From assembly GCF_018687715.1 (NCBI RefSeq), contig NC_056762.1, forward strand, positions 14,676,364-14,740,363: a stretch of DNA of 64,000 nt. Direction: 5' to 3'. Shown piece by piece: positions 33,793 through 45,200 of this stretch. A program made the position numbers and the translations under genes. The notes beneath the pieces are model-generated. The model was not told the origin of the DNA, did not search any database, and worked only from the letters and a program-made list of their open reading frames with translations. Every line of letters begins with the position of its first letter. The first letter of the stretch is position 1. The stretch comes from Carya illinoinensis (lineage: Eukaryota; Streptophyta; Magnoliopsida; Fagales; Juglandaceae).

Positions 33793-34120
33793 CACACAGG
33801 GGGGTCGAAGCACGGGAAAGAAAATGAGAAAAAAAAAAAGAAAGAAAAAGAAAGAAAAAGAAAGAAAAGAGAAAAAGAGAAAAGGGAAAAGAGAAAAGAA
33901 AAGATGGAGAAAAGAAATGAGGTCCAATCCTCACTCCGGAAACCAAAACTGATCCGTCAAAAACGATATTAAAAACCGTAAAATGACTAAATAAATTAAA
34001 CACAACATCAAATAAATTAAAACCAATTAAAATACAATAATTTAAAATAAATAAATCAATATATTAATTAAATTAAAAACAACCATTCAATGAAAATACA
34101 CGTAAAAGCTGGTCATCACA
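32002..34120. mobile_element. LTR-derived insertion C (2.1 kb) nested in B
   Basis: Starts TGTGACGCCTCC and ends GGTCATCACA. Flanks are AAACG (31997-32001) and ACACG (34121-34125), a 4/5 match. The reverse complement begins TGTGATGACC, a common start of plant Gypsy LTRs, so minus orientation is likely. It contains a 94-bp (GA)n tract at 33696-33789. No coding domains were found. Confidence 0.6.
33696..33789. repeat. (GA)47 microsatellite
   Basis: An uninterrupted GA dinucleotide run of about 94 bp followed by AAAG-rich sequence to about 33910. Arg-Glu and Ser-Leu 'proteins' read through it are artefacts. Confidence 0.95.
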
Positions 34121-34378
34121 ACACGTTTTATTATCTTTTCTTAGTTCGATGCATATGCGTTTATTTTGAAAAAAGAGCATTTCATGTCATGCTTACATAT
34201 AAGTAAGACATTAGTTATTTGAGAAAGCATGTACGAAATCTCATGACCTAAACCTACGTGCATGCATTACCATATACACATACACACAATTATAATCGAT
34301 AAGGTGCTTAACAGGGACTACCGAGAAATACTTGTACATAATATAAATTCATTTACCATTTTTTAGAAGAACATTTGC

Positions 34379-34421
<43 letters not shown>

Positions 34422-35890
34422 CGTTCATGAGAGAACTTTGTGTAAGAGCATGGTCATAGCTACTTACCTCGATATGCCTCAGTATTTCCAACCTCAATAG
34501 GTCCTGTTCCAATAAATAACTTAGCGTTAACCAAATGACTACTCCTCACCTCAACTTACAAGAACAATAAATTAAACATTAAGACATGCTAGCTGTCCAT
34601 GGAAGGCTATTTTAAAAAGCTTACATCAAGAGTAGTTAAGAATTCATAGGCTTTGGGCAACGTCTCTTTGGTTCAAGCTCACTTTGGGTTATGGACATTA
34701 AAAGATAAAAATCTGAAAATTTCTCAACAATGGCTAAAAATAGATTTAGACATTTCAAGTAGGCTAAACAATCTTAGCAATCATGCCCCTTTTAAATTAA
34801 CTCATGGTCCCTCATTATAAAAAGGTTAGCTTATCAATATTTTGAACTCTTGGGTTAGGTAGAATTTAACCAAAAAGGGGAACAATGCAAATGGACTGCT
34901 TTTACATCAAAACGTGGCATGGCATGGGCTTAGGGGCACTTGGACAGCTTTGCATATCATGATATATCGTGCACAATTAACCTCCTAAACTTAAACCAGC
35001 CATGCTATGGTTTAGTCACACAAGCCATATTTAAATAGCTTAGATAAATAACCCATTAAACTTAGAGTAGCATAAAGTATATCAAAATTACCCATTAAGC
35101 AACATTAAAACCTTTAAACACTCAAGCTTATGCTTTACCCAGTTAATACCTTTTAAAAGCAAGATATAGAATTATAAAACCCAAGCAAAGCCTCTTACCG
35201 AACCTCTAAACATCCCTAAAAGTAGATTACTAATCATCCTCTTGCAAGACACATAGCACCAACATATGTAAACTAGCCTCACTTAAATCATCACCTATGA
35301 TTAACTTAAGTTTAATAGCAACATAGCATTTTCAAATATAGGAAAATACATAACAAGACTACTTTAACAATTTCGGTTTAGGCCAAAATAGAGCATATAT
35401 AATTATTTGTAACATAGGGATTTATCTACAAGTAAGATACAAGCTAAAAACAGTTTAGTTGGCCTCCAAAATCAAACTAAAACCAAATGGGTCGAGCTAG
35501 GGTTTCTACCTTTGGTGAATCCTTCCCAAAGCATGAAAATGATGAAGAGGAGAGGTGAGTTTGGCTTAGGGAACTAGAGAGAATACTAACCCTTGGCTAG
35601 AAACCCAAAACTGAAACATCCATGTGAGATAAATAATGAAATTCGAAACCCACATGTAAATCACACTAGGGAATGAATCAAGATCCTCTTGCCTTCAAGA
35701 TTTCATTTTTTAGAAGATGAAAATAAGCTTTGGGTTCCAAGCTATGAGCAAACCCGAAAATGGGTTCCAAGCTTGGGGAGGAAGGAAATTATTCCTTTCT
35801 TTCCTTAGGGTCACACAGTTTGGAGAGGAGAAAGGAAAAGCGTTTCTTGAGCTTGAAGATGAAAGGAAGAAGAATAGAAATGGAGAAATG

Positions 35891-37305
35891 TAGGGCTGAG
35901 CACCGACAAATTGGAGTCGGTATCTGGGTCCTCCGACTCCGGCTCCGGCTCCGAAGGCTATATGCTCTGCTCTGACTCTGACTCCAACTTGTCGAAGCGG
36001 AGTCGGGATAGCGTCGGTGAGACCGTGGGAGGGCAGTGGGTACCGTGCGATGACCCAGATCTGCGACGGCGTGGGGACTCGACCAAGTTGGGAACTGGGT
36101 CTGTGATCACAGATATATCCGACTAGGGGTGGGGACTCGGGGCGACGGGGACTGCCAAGTGCAGACTGGGGCACCTAAAAATAGATCTTTAAAAAAATCA
36201 AGATTTTCGTTAGAGAGAGAGAGAGAGAGAGAGAGAGATAGGAGATGACCGGAGAACGGGAAAAGCAACGAGGTCGTCGGAGCTGGAGGCTAGGGCTGGG
36301 CCGTGGCTGAGATCGTGGCTCCGTGCGAGTGGGGGCTGAGCTAGGGTTCCTTCAAGCCTTCAAAATTTGATTTCCGTGAGACTGTGAGAGTGAGAGGAAT
36401 TCAAGTGAATCTGAGAAGTGAGAAGTGAGAGAGCTGTGAGGGAGTTAGGGTGGCCGAGGGGGGGGTGGGGTGGGGGGGAAATGAATTTTACTGAAGTAAA
36501 ACGGCGCCGTTTAACTCCAAAAATGGCACCGTTTACTTTGGTTTTTAATTTACTCTGTTTTGTGACCAAAACATAGCCCAAATGACATCGTTGGGCTATG
36601 TTTTGGTGATTTTGAGCCCCCCTTTTTTTTTTGTAAACCCTAAATCAAATTTTAATTTTGTTTTAATACTATATATATTAACTATACTATTATATATAAT
36701 ATAACTATGTATTATATAAGTATTATATATATTATATAAGTGTATATATAGTTATATAGTATATTATATATATATAAAGTACAAACTATACTATATATAT
36801 AAGATTATAATATATAAAATAAAATAAGATATTTTATGTTATATATTAACTATATATAATATAGTTTATATATATGGTCTATAATTATACTAGTAAAGTA
36901 TATAATATATATATACTATATATATTAATATATAGTAATATATTATATATATATTAATTATTACTAACTTAGAGAGTTAGACTTAGAGTATATGATGTAT
37001 ATATTATTTATAAATTTATTAGTTATATATTAGTGTTACATGTTATTAAGTATTTTAGTATTTATACATTAATATTACATGTTATTATATTTATATTTAT
37101 ATGATTAATATATAGAAAAACACGTTTTTTTTTTTATAAAATATGTACATTAGCGGAGCAGAATCGGAGTTGGCTCCGCCTGGCTTCTGACTCCGACTCC
37201 GACTTCTCCACGGGAAGAAACTCTGACTCCGGCTCCGACTTGTTAGAGCTAGAGCGGAGTCGAAGCGGAGTCGGAGTCGGATTTTCGAATTTCTACTTAG
37301 CCCTA
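35891..37305. mobile_element. Non-autonomous hAT element (1.4 kb) with GACTCCGACTCC arrays
   Basis: Ends TAGGGCTGAGC and the inverse of TAGGGCTAAGTAG. Exact 8-bp duplications GAGAAATG lie at 35883-35890 and 37306-37313. Both subterminal zones are packed with GGAGTCGG / CCGACTCC motifs in both orientations (35915-36020 and 37155-37285). The interior has a (GA)n tract, a G-rich block (36454-36479) and about 450 bp of (TA)-rich DNA. No transposase is seen. Confidence 0.88.
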
Positions 37306-37796
37306 GAGAAATGGGTGTCGGCTTGGAGAAGAAGGAAGAAGACTTATTCTTTTCTTTTGGCTAGGTGACCAATGGATTGAAGGGAGATAAGGGATTAAAT
37401 CACTTTTAGTCAAAACCTGCCTTGGAAGCCAACAGATTCAAGGGATAAGGACTAAATCACTTTTTCTAGGTCAAATCTTACCTCACAAGCTTAAAGGAGC
37501 GGTGGGGATTAAGTGTGGGAAGATATTTCCCTTACCTACCCATCCAATGGTATGGGAAGCTTAGGCCATTTCTTGAATAATTAAAATTAGAGGGCTAAAG
37601 AGAAAAATATTATAAAGTCTTAAAATCATGTCCTTAATTTATTTTAATAACCCACATAAAAATAAAAACACACTTATCTTAAAATAAAATAATAACATAA
37701 TAAAATAATAAAATCTTTATCTTAAAAATATTTAACTTAAAAAAATAATAAAATGATGTAAGGACCCACCTAGTAGGACTCAAGTATTACAATTGC

Positions 37797-39010
37797 CCGG
37801 TGGGGGTAGGAGATTGGAACACCGACTGTGGTGGGAAGGGTGTTGTCCAGCCTGAGAGGAGCCAACACCAACCAAGGAATGTGGCTATTCATGAACTGGC
37901 TTCGCGACTTTTGACATGGATGGAACTCGAGAAGATTGGCCCACTGGAGGCCGACTTTGTGATTAGGAGCTGATGCCGCTGCTACCTAACTCCTATGACT
38001 CTTGGACATTCTCTATCTCTGTTCAAGGCTTTTTCTCTTTTCCCTTTAGCATTGGAAGTACCTTCCACCCCTAAGAAGAGGATTGACCTCCCAGGAGGTG
38101 TCTCTCGATAAAATGAGATCGATCTGATGACATTAGGAACTGGTCTATGTTGGTCCTAGTAAGTAGGTGTTCAAGGAAGGCCATCTCTAGCTCTTCCTCC
38201 CTTTGGCTAAGAATCCCTGTTGGCTTTACATTGCCCTATGGGGTAGGAGACTGGAACACAGACTGCGTTGGGAAGGGGTGTTGTCCAGCCTAAGAAGGGC
38301 CAACACCAACCAAGGAATGCGGCTATTTGCGAACTAGCTCTGCAACTTTTGACATGGACGGAACACCGAAAGATTGGCCCACTAGAGGCCGCCTTTGTCA
38401 TTAGGAGCAGATGCCGCTCCTACCTGACTCCTGGGCCTCCTCTACCTTTTTGTCCGAGGCTTTTTCTCCTCTCCCTCTAACACTAGAAGTCCTCTTCTAC
38501 CCCTGGGAAGAGGATTAATCTCCTAGGAGGTGTCTTTCAATGAAACGAGATCAATCTTGTTACATCAGGAACTAGTCTATGTTGGTGGTCAAGGAAGGCC
38601 GGGAAAAAGGCCATCTCTAGCTCTTCCTCCCCTTGGCTGAGAATCCCTGCTGGCTCTACATTGCCCTATGGGGTAGGAGACTGGAACATCGACTGCATTG
38701 GGAAGGGGAGTTGTCCAGCCCAAGAAGAGCCAACACCAACCAAGGAATGCCGCTATTCGCGAATTGGCTCCGCAACTTCTAACATGGACAAAACCCAGGA
38801 AGATTGGTCCACTGGAGGCTACCTTTGTGATTAGGAGCTAATGCCACTGCTACCTGACTCCTATGATTCCTGGGCCTCCTCTATCTCTATCTGAGGCTTT
38901 TTCTCCTCTCCCTCTAGCACTGGAAGTCCTCTAATTGACCTCTTGGGAGGCATCTTTCAATAAAACGAGATCAAGTTGGTGACATCAGGAATTGATCTAT
39001 GTTGGCCCTA
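37797..39010 (-). repeat. 430-bp tandem triplication inside the minus-strand gag-like element
   Basis: Three head-to-tail units. CCATCTCTAGCTCTTCCTCC recurs at 38181 and 38611 and is also in the displaced part at about 27089; GGGGTAGGAGA(C/T)TGGAACA recurs near 37803, 38238 and 38668. The period is about 430 bp. In minus frames they read broken gag linker (GWTTPLPNAV, YPIGQC). The first unit is the one split by insertion B. Confidence 0.85.
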
Positions 39011-40430
39011 GTAAGTAGAGCACTAGAATGGAACTCCTCTGGGTGTGCCTCTACCTACGCTTCTCTTGTCATAAAGAAAAATTGCTTGAACTAATCTTTG
39101 AAATTGAAGAAGTGAGAGTCTAGGTGAGCAATTTTGTATCTTGAGCTAGAGTGGAAGTTGTACAAGTTATCACCATGATGAGCACCCTGTGTATGGACAT
39201 AATCTCTTTGCAGTCAAGCCCAGGTAACAATCGCCTATGGGTCTAGGACCATGCGACAAACGATGCAAAACTATAGCAAAATCCCTGACGTGTTGGAGTG
39301 AAGTTGCAATGGAACCAAGTGAAAAAAGTCCAAGATTTTGTGGAAAAGGAAGCCGCAGTCCATTGGTGAAAATCGAGGGGTACAATGCCACATTTGTGGA
39401 AAAACTCTCCGAGTCAATGTCCTATTTGCAATTCGCAGAGCCTCAAAGACGGTGGACCTGAATGACTTCAAGTCCGCAAAAGTGACCGCTAGGGACCAGT
39501 GATACCCATCGAAGTATTGAGATTGGTCACAAACCTTAGGAGAATCTAGGCCCCCAAGACCCTAGAAGATCTCTCCAAATGGGTTGAGTGAGAACCCCGA
39601 GAAGCAGAATGTGAGGTGTTATATGGTGCCATTGAAGGGGAATGATAAAGGAAAAGGAAAGGGTTTAAAGGTGAATAGGAATGAAGAAAATTGAGAAGAA
39701 CTGAAGAGAAGAAGCAAATTTGAGTCACAATGAGAGCGAGAGATTTAAGAAAGAAAGAAGGTAAGAGTAGTATAGGGCTTGGGTTTAATTAGGCAACTAC
39801 AATGATCAGGCTGCCCAGATGAGAAAGTGACATGTGTCATCGAGAACAAAATGACGGAGTGACAGGTTCTGTGATTTTCATCACATGAGGGAATGTGGGA
39901 TCTAGCCATCACAACCTCCAATATGGGAAAAAAGACATATGTGTGTGAAAAGCAGTCCCAATGTCAGATGTCATAAGCTACTAAACACAAAAGGGGGGGG
40001 GGGGGAGTAAGAAAAGAAAACAAAATAATAATAATTCTCACTGTATGTGTACAATTGGAATTTGCAGGGCAATTAGAAGAAATATTTGCATCCCTTATTC
40101 GGCTGGGCCAAGTTGGGAGGGATATTTACATCCCTCCCTAGCCAAGCTAAGTTTATCCTGGAGGCTGCAGTGTTCAATAGTACAGTTGGCCCATGAATTG
40201 CATAAGGGAGAAGAGGGCTAGGGCCTGGACGAGAAGCTGGGTGACGTGAAAAGGTAGGACGCCACCTACCCTAACACTGCCATGTGGAAGCACATCGTGC
40301 CAGAGCCGTGCTGTATTTAAGGATTGGATACAAGATATGGACGAAAATCACAACAAAACCCCCTATCACTGATAAAGTGCATGGAAGTTGGCAGCACCCA
40401 CCCACCTGGCACCAAGGTATGGCCTAGTGA
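39000..40430 (-). pseudogene. Gypsy-type gag-like element, minus copy: leader and gag 5' half
   Basis: Reverse-orientation homologue of 22850-24520. The leader (40430-39640, minus) matches the plus copy in blocks such as GGCGTCCTA, CACGTCACCCAGCTTCTCG and GGATGTAAATATCCCTCCC. A gag start is preserved here (MAPYNTSHSASRGSHSTHLE, from about 39631), followed by a stop, then LNDFRSTVFEALRI, LYPSIFTNGLRL and KILDFFHLVPLQLHSNT in different frames, and YKIAHLDSHFFNFKD and LLTRANIDQFL near 39000-39110. There are multiple stops and frameshifts, and the GWEFP segment of the plus copy is deleted. Confidence 0.68.
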
Positions 40431-40438
40431 GGCTTAAC

Positions 40439-40724
40439 TAGAGGTATATAGAACCGATGAAACTGGCCAGCAATGACTAGAACCAACCGCCAGAGTCCAG
40501 AACCGGTGGAGAACCAACTCTGTTGACTCGCAACTCAATTTCTAGCCGTTCGCGACACTGAAGGGACACCGAAGACCAACCGGTATTGTGCTAAAACCGA
40601 CTTCGTTGGTTTCCTCCCCATTTACTGGCCAGTTTCGATTGGTTCTATCCATGTTTAGTGAATATCGGTTGAGTTTTGGTTTTTCTCAAAAAAACCACAC
40701 CTAATGGATCGGTTTTCACCCCTA
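40439..40724. mobile_element. Short non-autonomous hAT element (286 bp)
   Basis: Ends TAGAGGTATATAGAACCG and the inverse of TAGGGGTGAAAACCGATCC. Flanking octamers GGCTTAAC (40431-40438) and GGCTCAAT (40725-40732) agree at 6 of 8, both differences transitions. Internal ACCGGT/AACCGA motifs are repeated. Confidence 0.65.
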
Positions 40725-40876
40725 GGCTCAATGTGGTTCTGCCAATGGTTATGCAATATTTTTTTAAGGCATGTTGCTAGTGTACGGAATACCATTACTA
40801 TGTTTTAGTAGTATCAATCCCAAATACAGTTAATGCTGTGTCTATATCTCTTATATGCATCGGGCCCTTTTTTTGG

Positions 40877-41046
40877 CATGATTTGGATAAGAAAATCATC
40901 TCAATTAATTTCATTTTAACTAATTATGACAATTTTTTCAAACTTTTTGAAATTCTAAAGTAAAATAATATTCTAACAATATTTTATTCAACTTTCAACT
41001 TTCATTTCGTCTAATCGCATCTTAACTCTCTATCCAAATTAAGTCT
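40877..41046 (-). mobile_element. MITE of the GATGAGATGAG family, copy 4
   Basis: Reverse-complement copy running from GATTTGGATAAGAAAATCAT through AATATTCTAACAATATTTTA to TCTATCCAAATTAAGTC. It has the same motifs, in reverse order, as copy 7. Confidence 0.7.
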
Positions 41047-42295
41047 TATCCATTCAGACCAAAAAAAAAAAAAAAAAAAAAAATGATCTCATCTTCATAG
41101 TACATATATTTTTGTTTTGAATTTATTTGGATTGTGATAGGATTGAATTCATATAAGTTGAGCACAAAATTTATTTTTTGAGGCTGATCAATTAGTAGAA
41201 TTTCTTTCCCTTTTTTGATAATATATGTTTTGATATTACTAAATAAAGTTAACTCGAATTACCTCAAACAGGTTTGAATTGCCTCAAGTAGAATAGAATT
41301 CTCATAACCTTAGATATTTGCCGATCTTATAATTCAAGTCAAATTATTGTGATTACACCTCTACGTCACTTAGGAGACTATTAGATTCTTCTAAAATAAT
41401 TCTACACTTTAAAATCAAGAGTTTAAAATAGTTGCTCTAAGAAATTGTTTACCATATCTCTATTTTGTATTAAAAACAATTGAGAATAACAAAATATAAT
41501 GTAACTCTAGTGTCTCTCCCTCGTTTTCTACCCTTTTTTTTTTTCATTTAAGTTTCTTATATTTTTATACTTTCCTTGCCAAAGAGATAGAAGTATCATT
41601 GAGAAATAAACAGAACAACTAAATATGTACTTGTTCAATCAATAAGCAAGCCTAAGTAACTTGTGAGTTAACAATGAAATCCAGAGTATAAGCTTGATTT
41701 GGTTACATAGTTGAAACTATCTCATTAGATCTTATATAATCTATTTTAAATTTTTACATAAAATAAAATAAATAATTTAATTTTTTTAATTTTAAAATAA
41801 AAATAATATTAAAAAATAATATTTTATTTAACTTTAAATTTTATATCATTTAATTTAAATATCTAATTTGAAGAACCAAACGAGCCCTAACTTTTCCCAG
41901 TAACGATTTACATATGTCTGAAAAAGATATTTGAAATCAATTGGTTTATGTTTCTCCATGTCTGTTTGGAGGGAAACCTCCTAAATTTCAAACTCCAACA
42001 AAGAAAGTGAGGCACCAAATTTTATTTAGATAAACCCCACCTTGAAAGCAAAAGACAACAAACTAAAATAAAAATAAAAATAATTTTAAAAAAAGGGATC
42101 AAATTCGTTGTGTCCAAAGCGACAGACGGAGCGTGCGTCATTTTATGGAATTAGGTTGGGGCTGTTCGTTGTCATATAGCTAATAGCCTCTGCAACCACA
42201 CCAAGGCAATCACATCCACACTACCAAACCCTCTTATGTACGTATAATTCTCACGCTGACACAAGCGAGAGAGGGATAGAGGAGAACAGGTTGGT
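41047..42295. other. AT-rich upstream region of the At4g15545-like gene
   Basis: Apart from MITE copy 5 and a poly-A run at 41061-41082 I see no gene or repeat. The last 200 bp before the ATG are less AT-rich and presumably hold the promoter and 5' UTR. No convincing TATA box was found; GTATAATT at 42242 is too close to the ATG to be safe. Confidence 0.4.
41693..41888 (-). mobile_element. MITE of the GATGAGATGAG family, copy 5
   Basis: Runs from GATTTGGTTACATAGTTGAA through AAATAATATTAAAAAATAAT to GAAGAACCAAACGAGCCC. It is a reverse-complement copy with both TTTGGTT-type ends. It lies about 0.4 kb upstream of the At4g15545-like gene. Confidence 0.7.
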
Positions 42296-45200
42296 ATGGC
42301 GCTGATTAATGTTGGGAGCGTGGGCCCGGATTTCGACCTCCCGGACGAGATCCTTACTGTGATTCCGACTGATCCCTACGATCAGCTCGATCTGGCCCGG
42401 AAGATCACCTCCATGGCCATAGCCTCGCGTGTATCCAACCTCGAGTCTGAGGTCGCTCGCATGCGCCACAAGCTCCAAGACAAGGACCGCGTCGTCGTGG
42501 ACCTGGAGGAGAAGGTCTCTCGTCTCGACTACGCCTTCCGGGAGGCCGACTCGAGACTTAAAATCGTTCTCGACGACAATGTACTCCCTTATTCTTTTTT
42601 TCCCTATTCGTTTAATTGCCTTAAATAATTTAATCTGTGTTTTCTATTGTTCGGTTAAAAACCACAGCAGTTGGCATAACTGATTCGAGTGTTTTTGTTA
42701 GGTTGCTGAAATGTGCTTGAAAATTGTTGAATTGTGCTTGAAAATTGTTGTTATGACTCAGATGCGTTTGATTTTGACGGTTTTGTTTGTGCTCGGTTTT
42801 TCAAATAGTTTCTGGGGTGGTGGTGGGCTGGATGGGATTAGTTAAATTTTTGTGGGTTTTTGTATTTTTGAGATTCCGGATAAAGAGGTGGCCTCTCTTT
42901 CTAGTATTCTAGTGGATCTCAACTGGGTAACGTTTTCAAAAGAAAATTAAAATTGGCACAGTTTGTGTAACATCAATTCCACAGCAGGGGTGGGTTGGAA
43001 GGGCTCTGCCTTGGAGAGGTTTCCCGACGTCAAAAGAAAAAAACATCAATTCCTCTTCGGTTAGAAATGCTACTATAAACCACGGTTAGAAATGCTACTA
43101 TGGTTTATATTCCATGAGCCAGATTATAGGTTAATCTATAAACAGGTCAAACATGCGGAAAATTTTATTAATAAAGCTTTAAATGGTGATAGTTATAGCA
43201 AAACCCATAAGCTGATAAGTTTATAAACTCTCAATGTTATAAAAGGCATCATAAATGTACCCGTTGTGCACTTGCAGAAAGTTCCTTGCTAAGGGCTTGT
43301 GCACCTTTGGGATTAGTCAAGACTTTGTCCTGGAGACCTAGAGCAAATAAAAATATAAATAAAAGAAATCATAAATGAAACTCTCTAGTGATACGATAAT
43401 GTGTAATCTAAGCCTTGGTCTCCAAGTGCTAGAGCCTGCCCTATTGGCCCAATGTCGATAACTTCAGTACCAAGAACGTTTAAAACAACACAAACACGAT
43501 GTGAGTCAAATAATAAGTAAGCAAATATATCATACAGTAAACAATATAATAATTAGATTTTCACATTTTGAATACCTTGAATACTTAAAGAACATTCATA
43601 CATATCACAAACATTTTCTTTAATATCTGGGCTGCCAACGCACAATTATGCCCTGTGTAAGAGTTGGTGATCTTAAAGATCATTGTCTTCTTTAGTTTTT
43701 TTTTTCCCTGAAAGCTTTCCTTTTATGGCATATTTACTCCAAAAACATAAATTTTCAGCCATACATTCAAATATAACCAATGTCTAAACTTGATTAAAAT
43801 TTAATACAATATAAATATGCAGAAAAGCAGTTGGCCCATGGGTCTAAATTTTTTTTTTGATCAGTACCAATGGGTCTAAACTCAAAAGCCCACTCCAGAT
43901 TTAGGAGTTTCATGGGCTTGGGTGTCATTGTTTGCAATCAGAATTTTAGAGAGTGATGCTTTACGTCTGTGTAAAAGAAGAGAAAAGCAAAAATATTGGA
44001 GTTTTTAATTTTGATAATTTTTACAACTAAAAGATAATGAGGAATTAAGCTCAATTGAAGTTTAATAGTGTCGTGAGTTGAGTGAAACTAATGATGGAGT
44101 TTGGTGATAATGCTGAGGGGAGAAGCCTTATAAGCCAATGTATTTCATTAATCCCATGGTTGCCAGCAAATTGATTTCATTTTATGCCATCTTAGGCCAT
44201 GTTTTGTTAATGAAATTTTGAGAATTTTGTACTTGGATTATGCCTATTATGCCTATTCTCATTAATAAAGTTTCTTTTTTACTGATTAAAAAAAACCAGA
44301 TTTTTTTTTACTGGGTTTTGTGAAAGTGGATAGGAAAATTTGATTTATTTTTTTTTAAAATATGTTCTGTATCAGGATTTGTGAAAGTGAATGGGAAAAG
44401 TTTTAAATGTAACATTTTAAGGATGTTTTTTTTTTTTTGGTTTTTGTAAAAGTTGTTTTGGTTGTGTTTTTGACTTTTCACTTTAATCTAGACTGATTGG
44501 ATGAAAAGTTGAAACAGTAAATTTTTTGAGATTGGAAGATGTTTGGTTTGAAGTTGAAAACATTTTTTGAAAAATTTTGGAAATATAATTTGAGAACTTA
44601 CTTTCCTAGGTTGCCTACAGAACTAACCAAAAAAAGTTGTGATTGGATTATGAGATCCATATTTTCGATATGTTTTAATCATTCAAATCCAATATTTTTA
44701 TCACTGACCTAGAGATATGTGGTGTTGTTTTCTTGAGTCCCAAAATTGAAAAGAAAGTAAAAGGAAAAAGAAAAGAGAGAGAGCAAAAGTGCATAACATC
44801 TGAAAGTGTCCATTTTTTTAACTTTAAATTCTCTGGTATAGAAATAGGCATCTGAATTTCTAGTTGAAGCATTCGAAACTCTTTGTTCTGATCCTTTACT
44901 TTTTTATTTTTTATTTTTTACTTGTTCGATTGAAGATGAGGCTATCAAGGGAACGAGATTCGTTGGCAATGACTGCAAAAAAACTTGGCCGTGATTTGGC
45001 AAAGGTGAGGGATGTCTTATTATTTCTCTGGTTGAACTGTAGTCATCTTATTGTTCATTCGCTGGGGTTATTTTAATTTGTGTTCTATTCCTTATAAAAA
45101 AAATAAAACTAATTTTTGTTCTATTTATCTTGCAACTCTTCTTATGGGATTAGAGAACAAAAATCTTTCGTTTCAAAGAGTGGAATAGTGTAAATCGGGC

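Larger units (their letters stand above)
27146..37791. mobile_element. LTR-derived insertion B (outer layer of a nested stack)
   Basis: Exact 5-bp duplications ATTGC (27141-27145, 37792-37796) bound an insert starting TATCACAACCC (TG end mutated to TA) and ending AAGTATTACA. Without its own insertions (27602-31335, 32002-34120, 35891-37305) about 3.4 kb remain, without coding domains, primer site or second LTR. A long solo LTR is the simplest reading. It interrupts the gag-like element: sequence left of 27145 and right of 37796 rejoins into the 430-bp repeat unit found at 38170 and 38600. Orientation is uncertain. Confidence 0.75.

Noticed and set aside
33342..33952. Open frames giving Arg-Glu or Ser-Leu polymers
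   Set aside because: Produced by the (GA)n tract inside an LTR; no start context or domain.
35710..36174. 154-residue minus ORF
   Set aside because: It runs across the left border of the hAT element at 35891, so it cannot be an ancestral gene. It has no domain.
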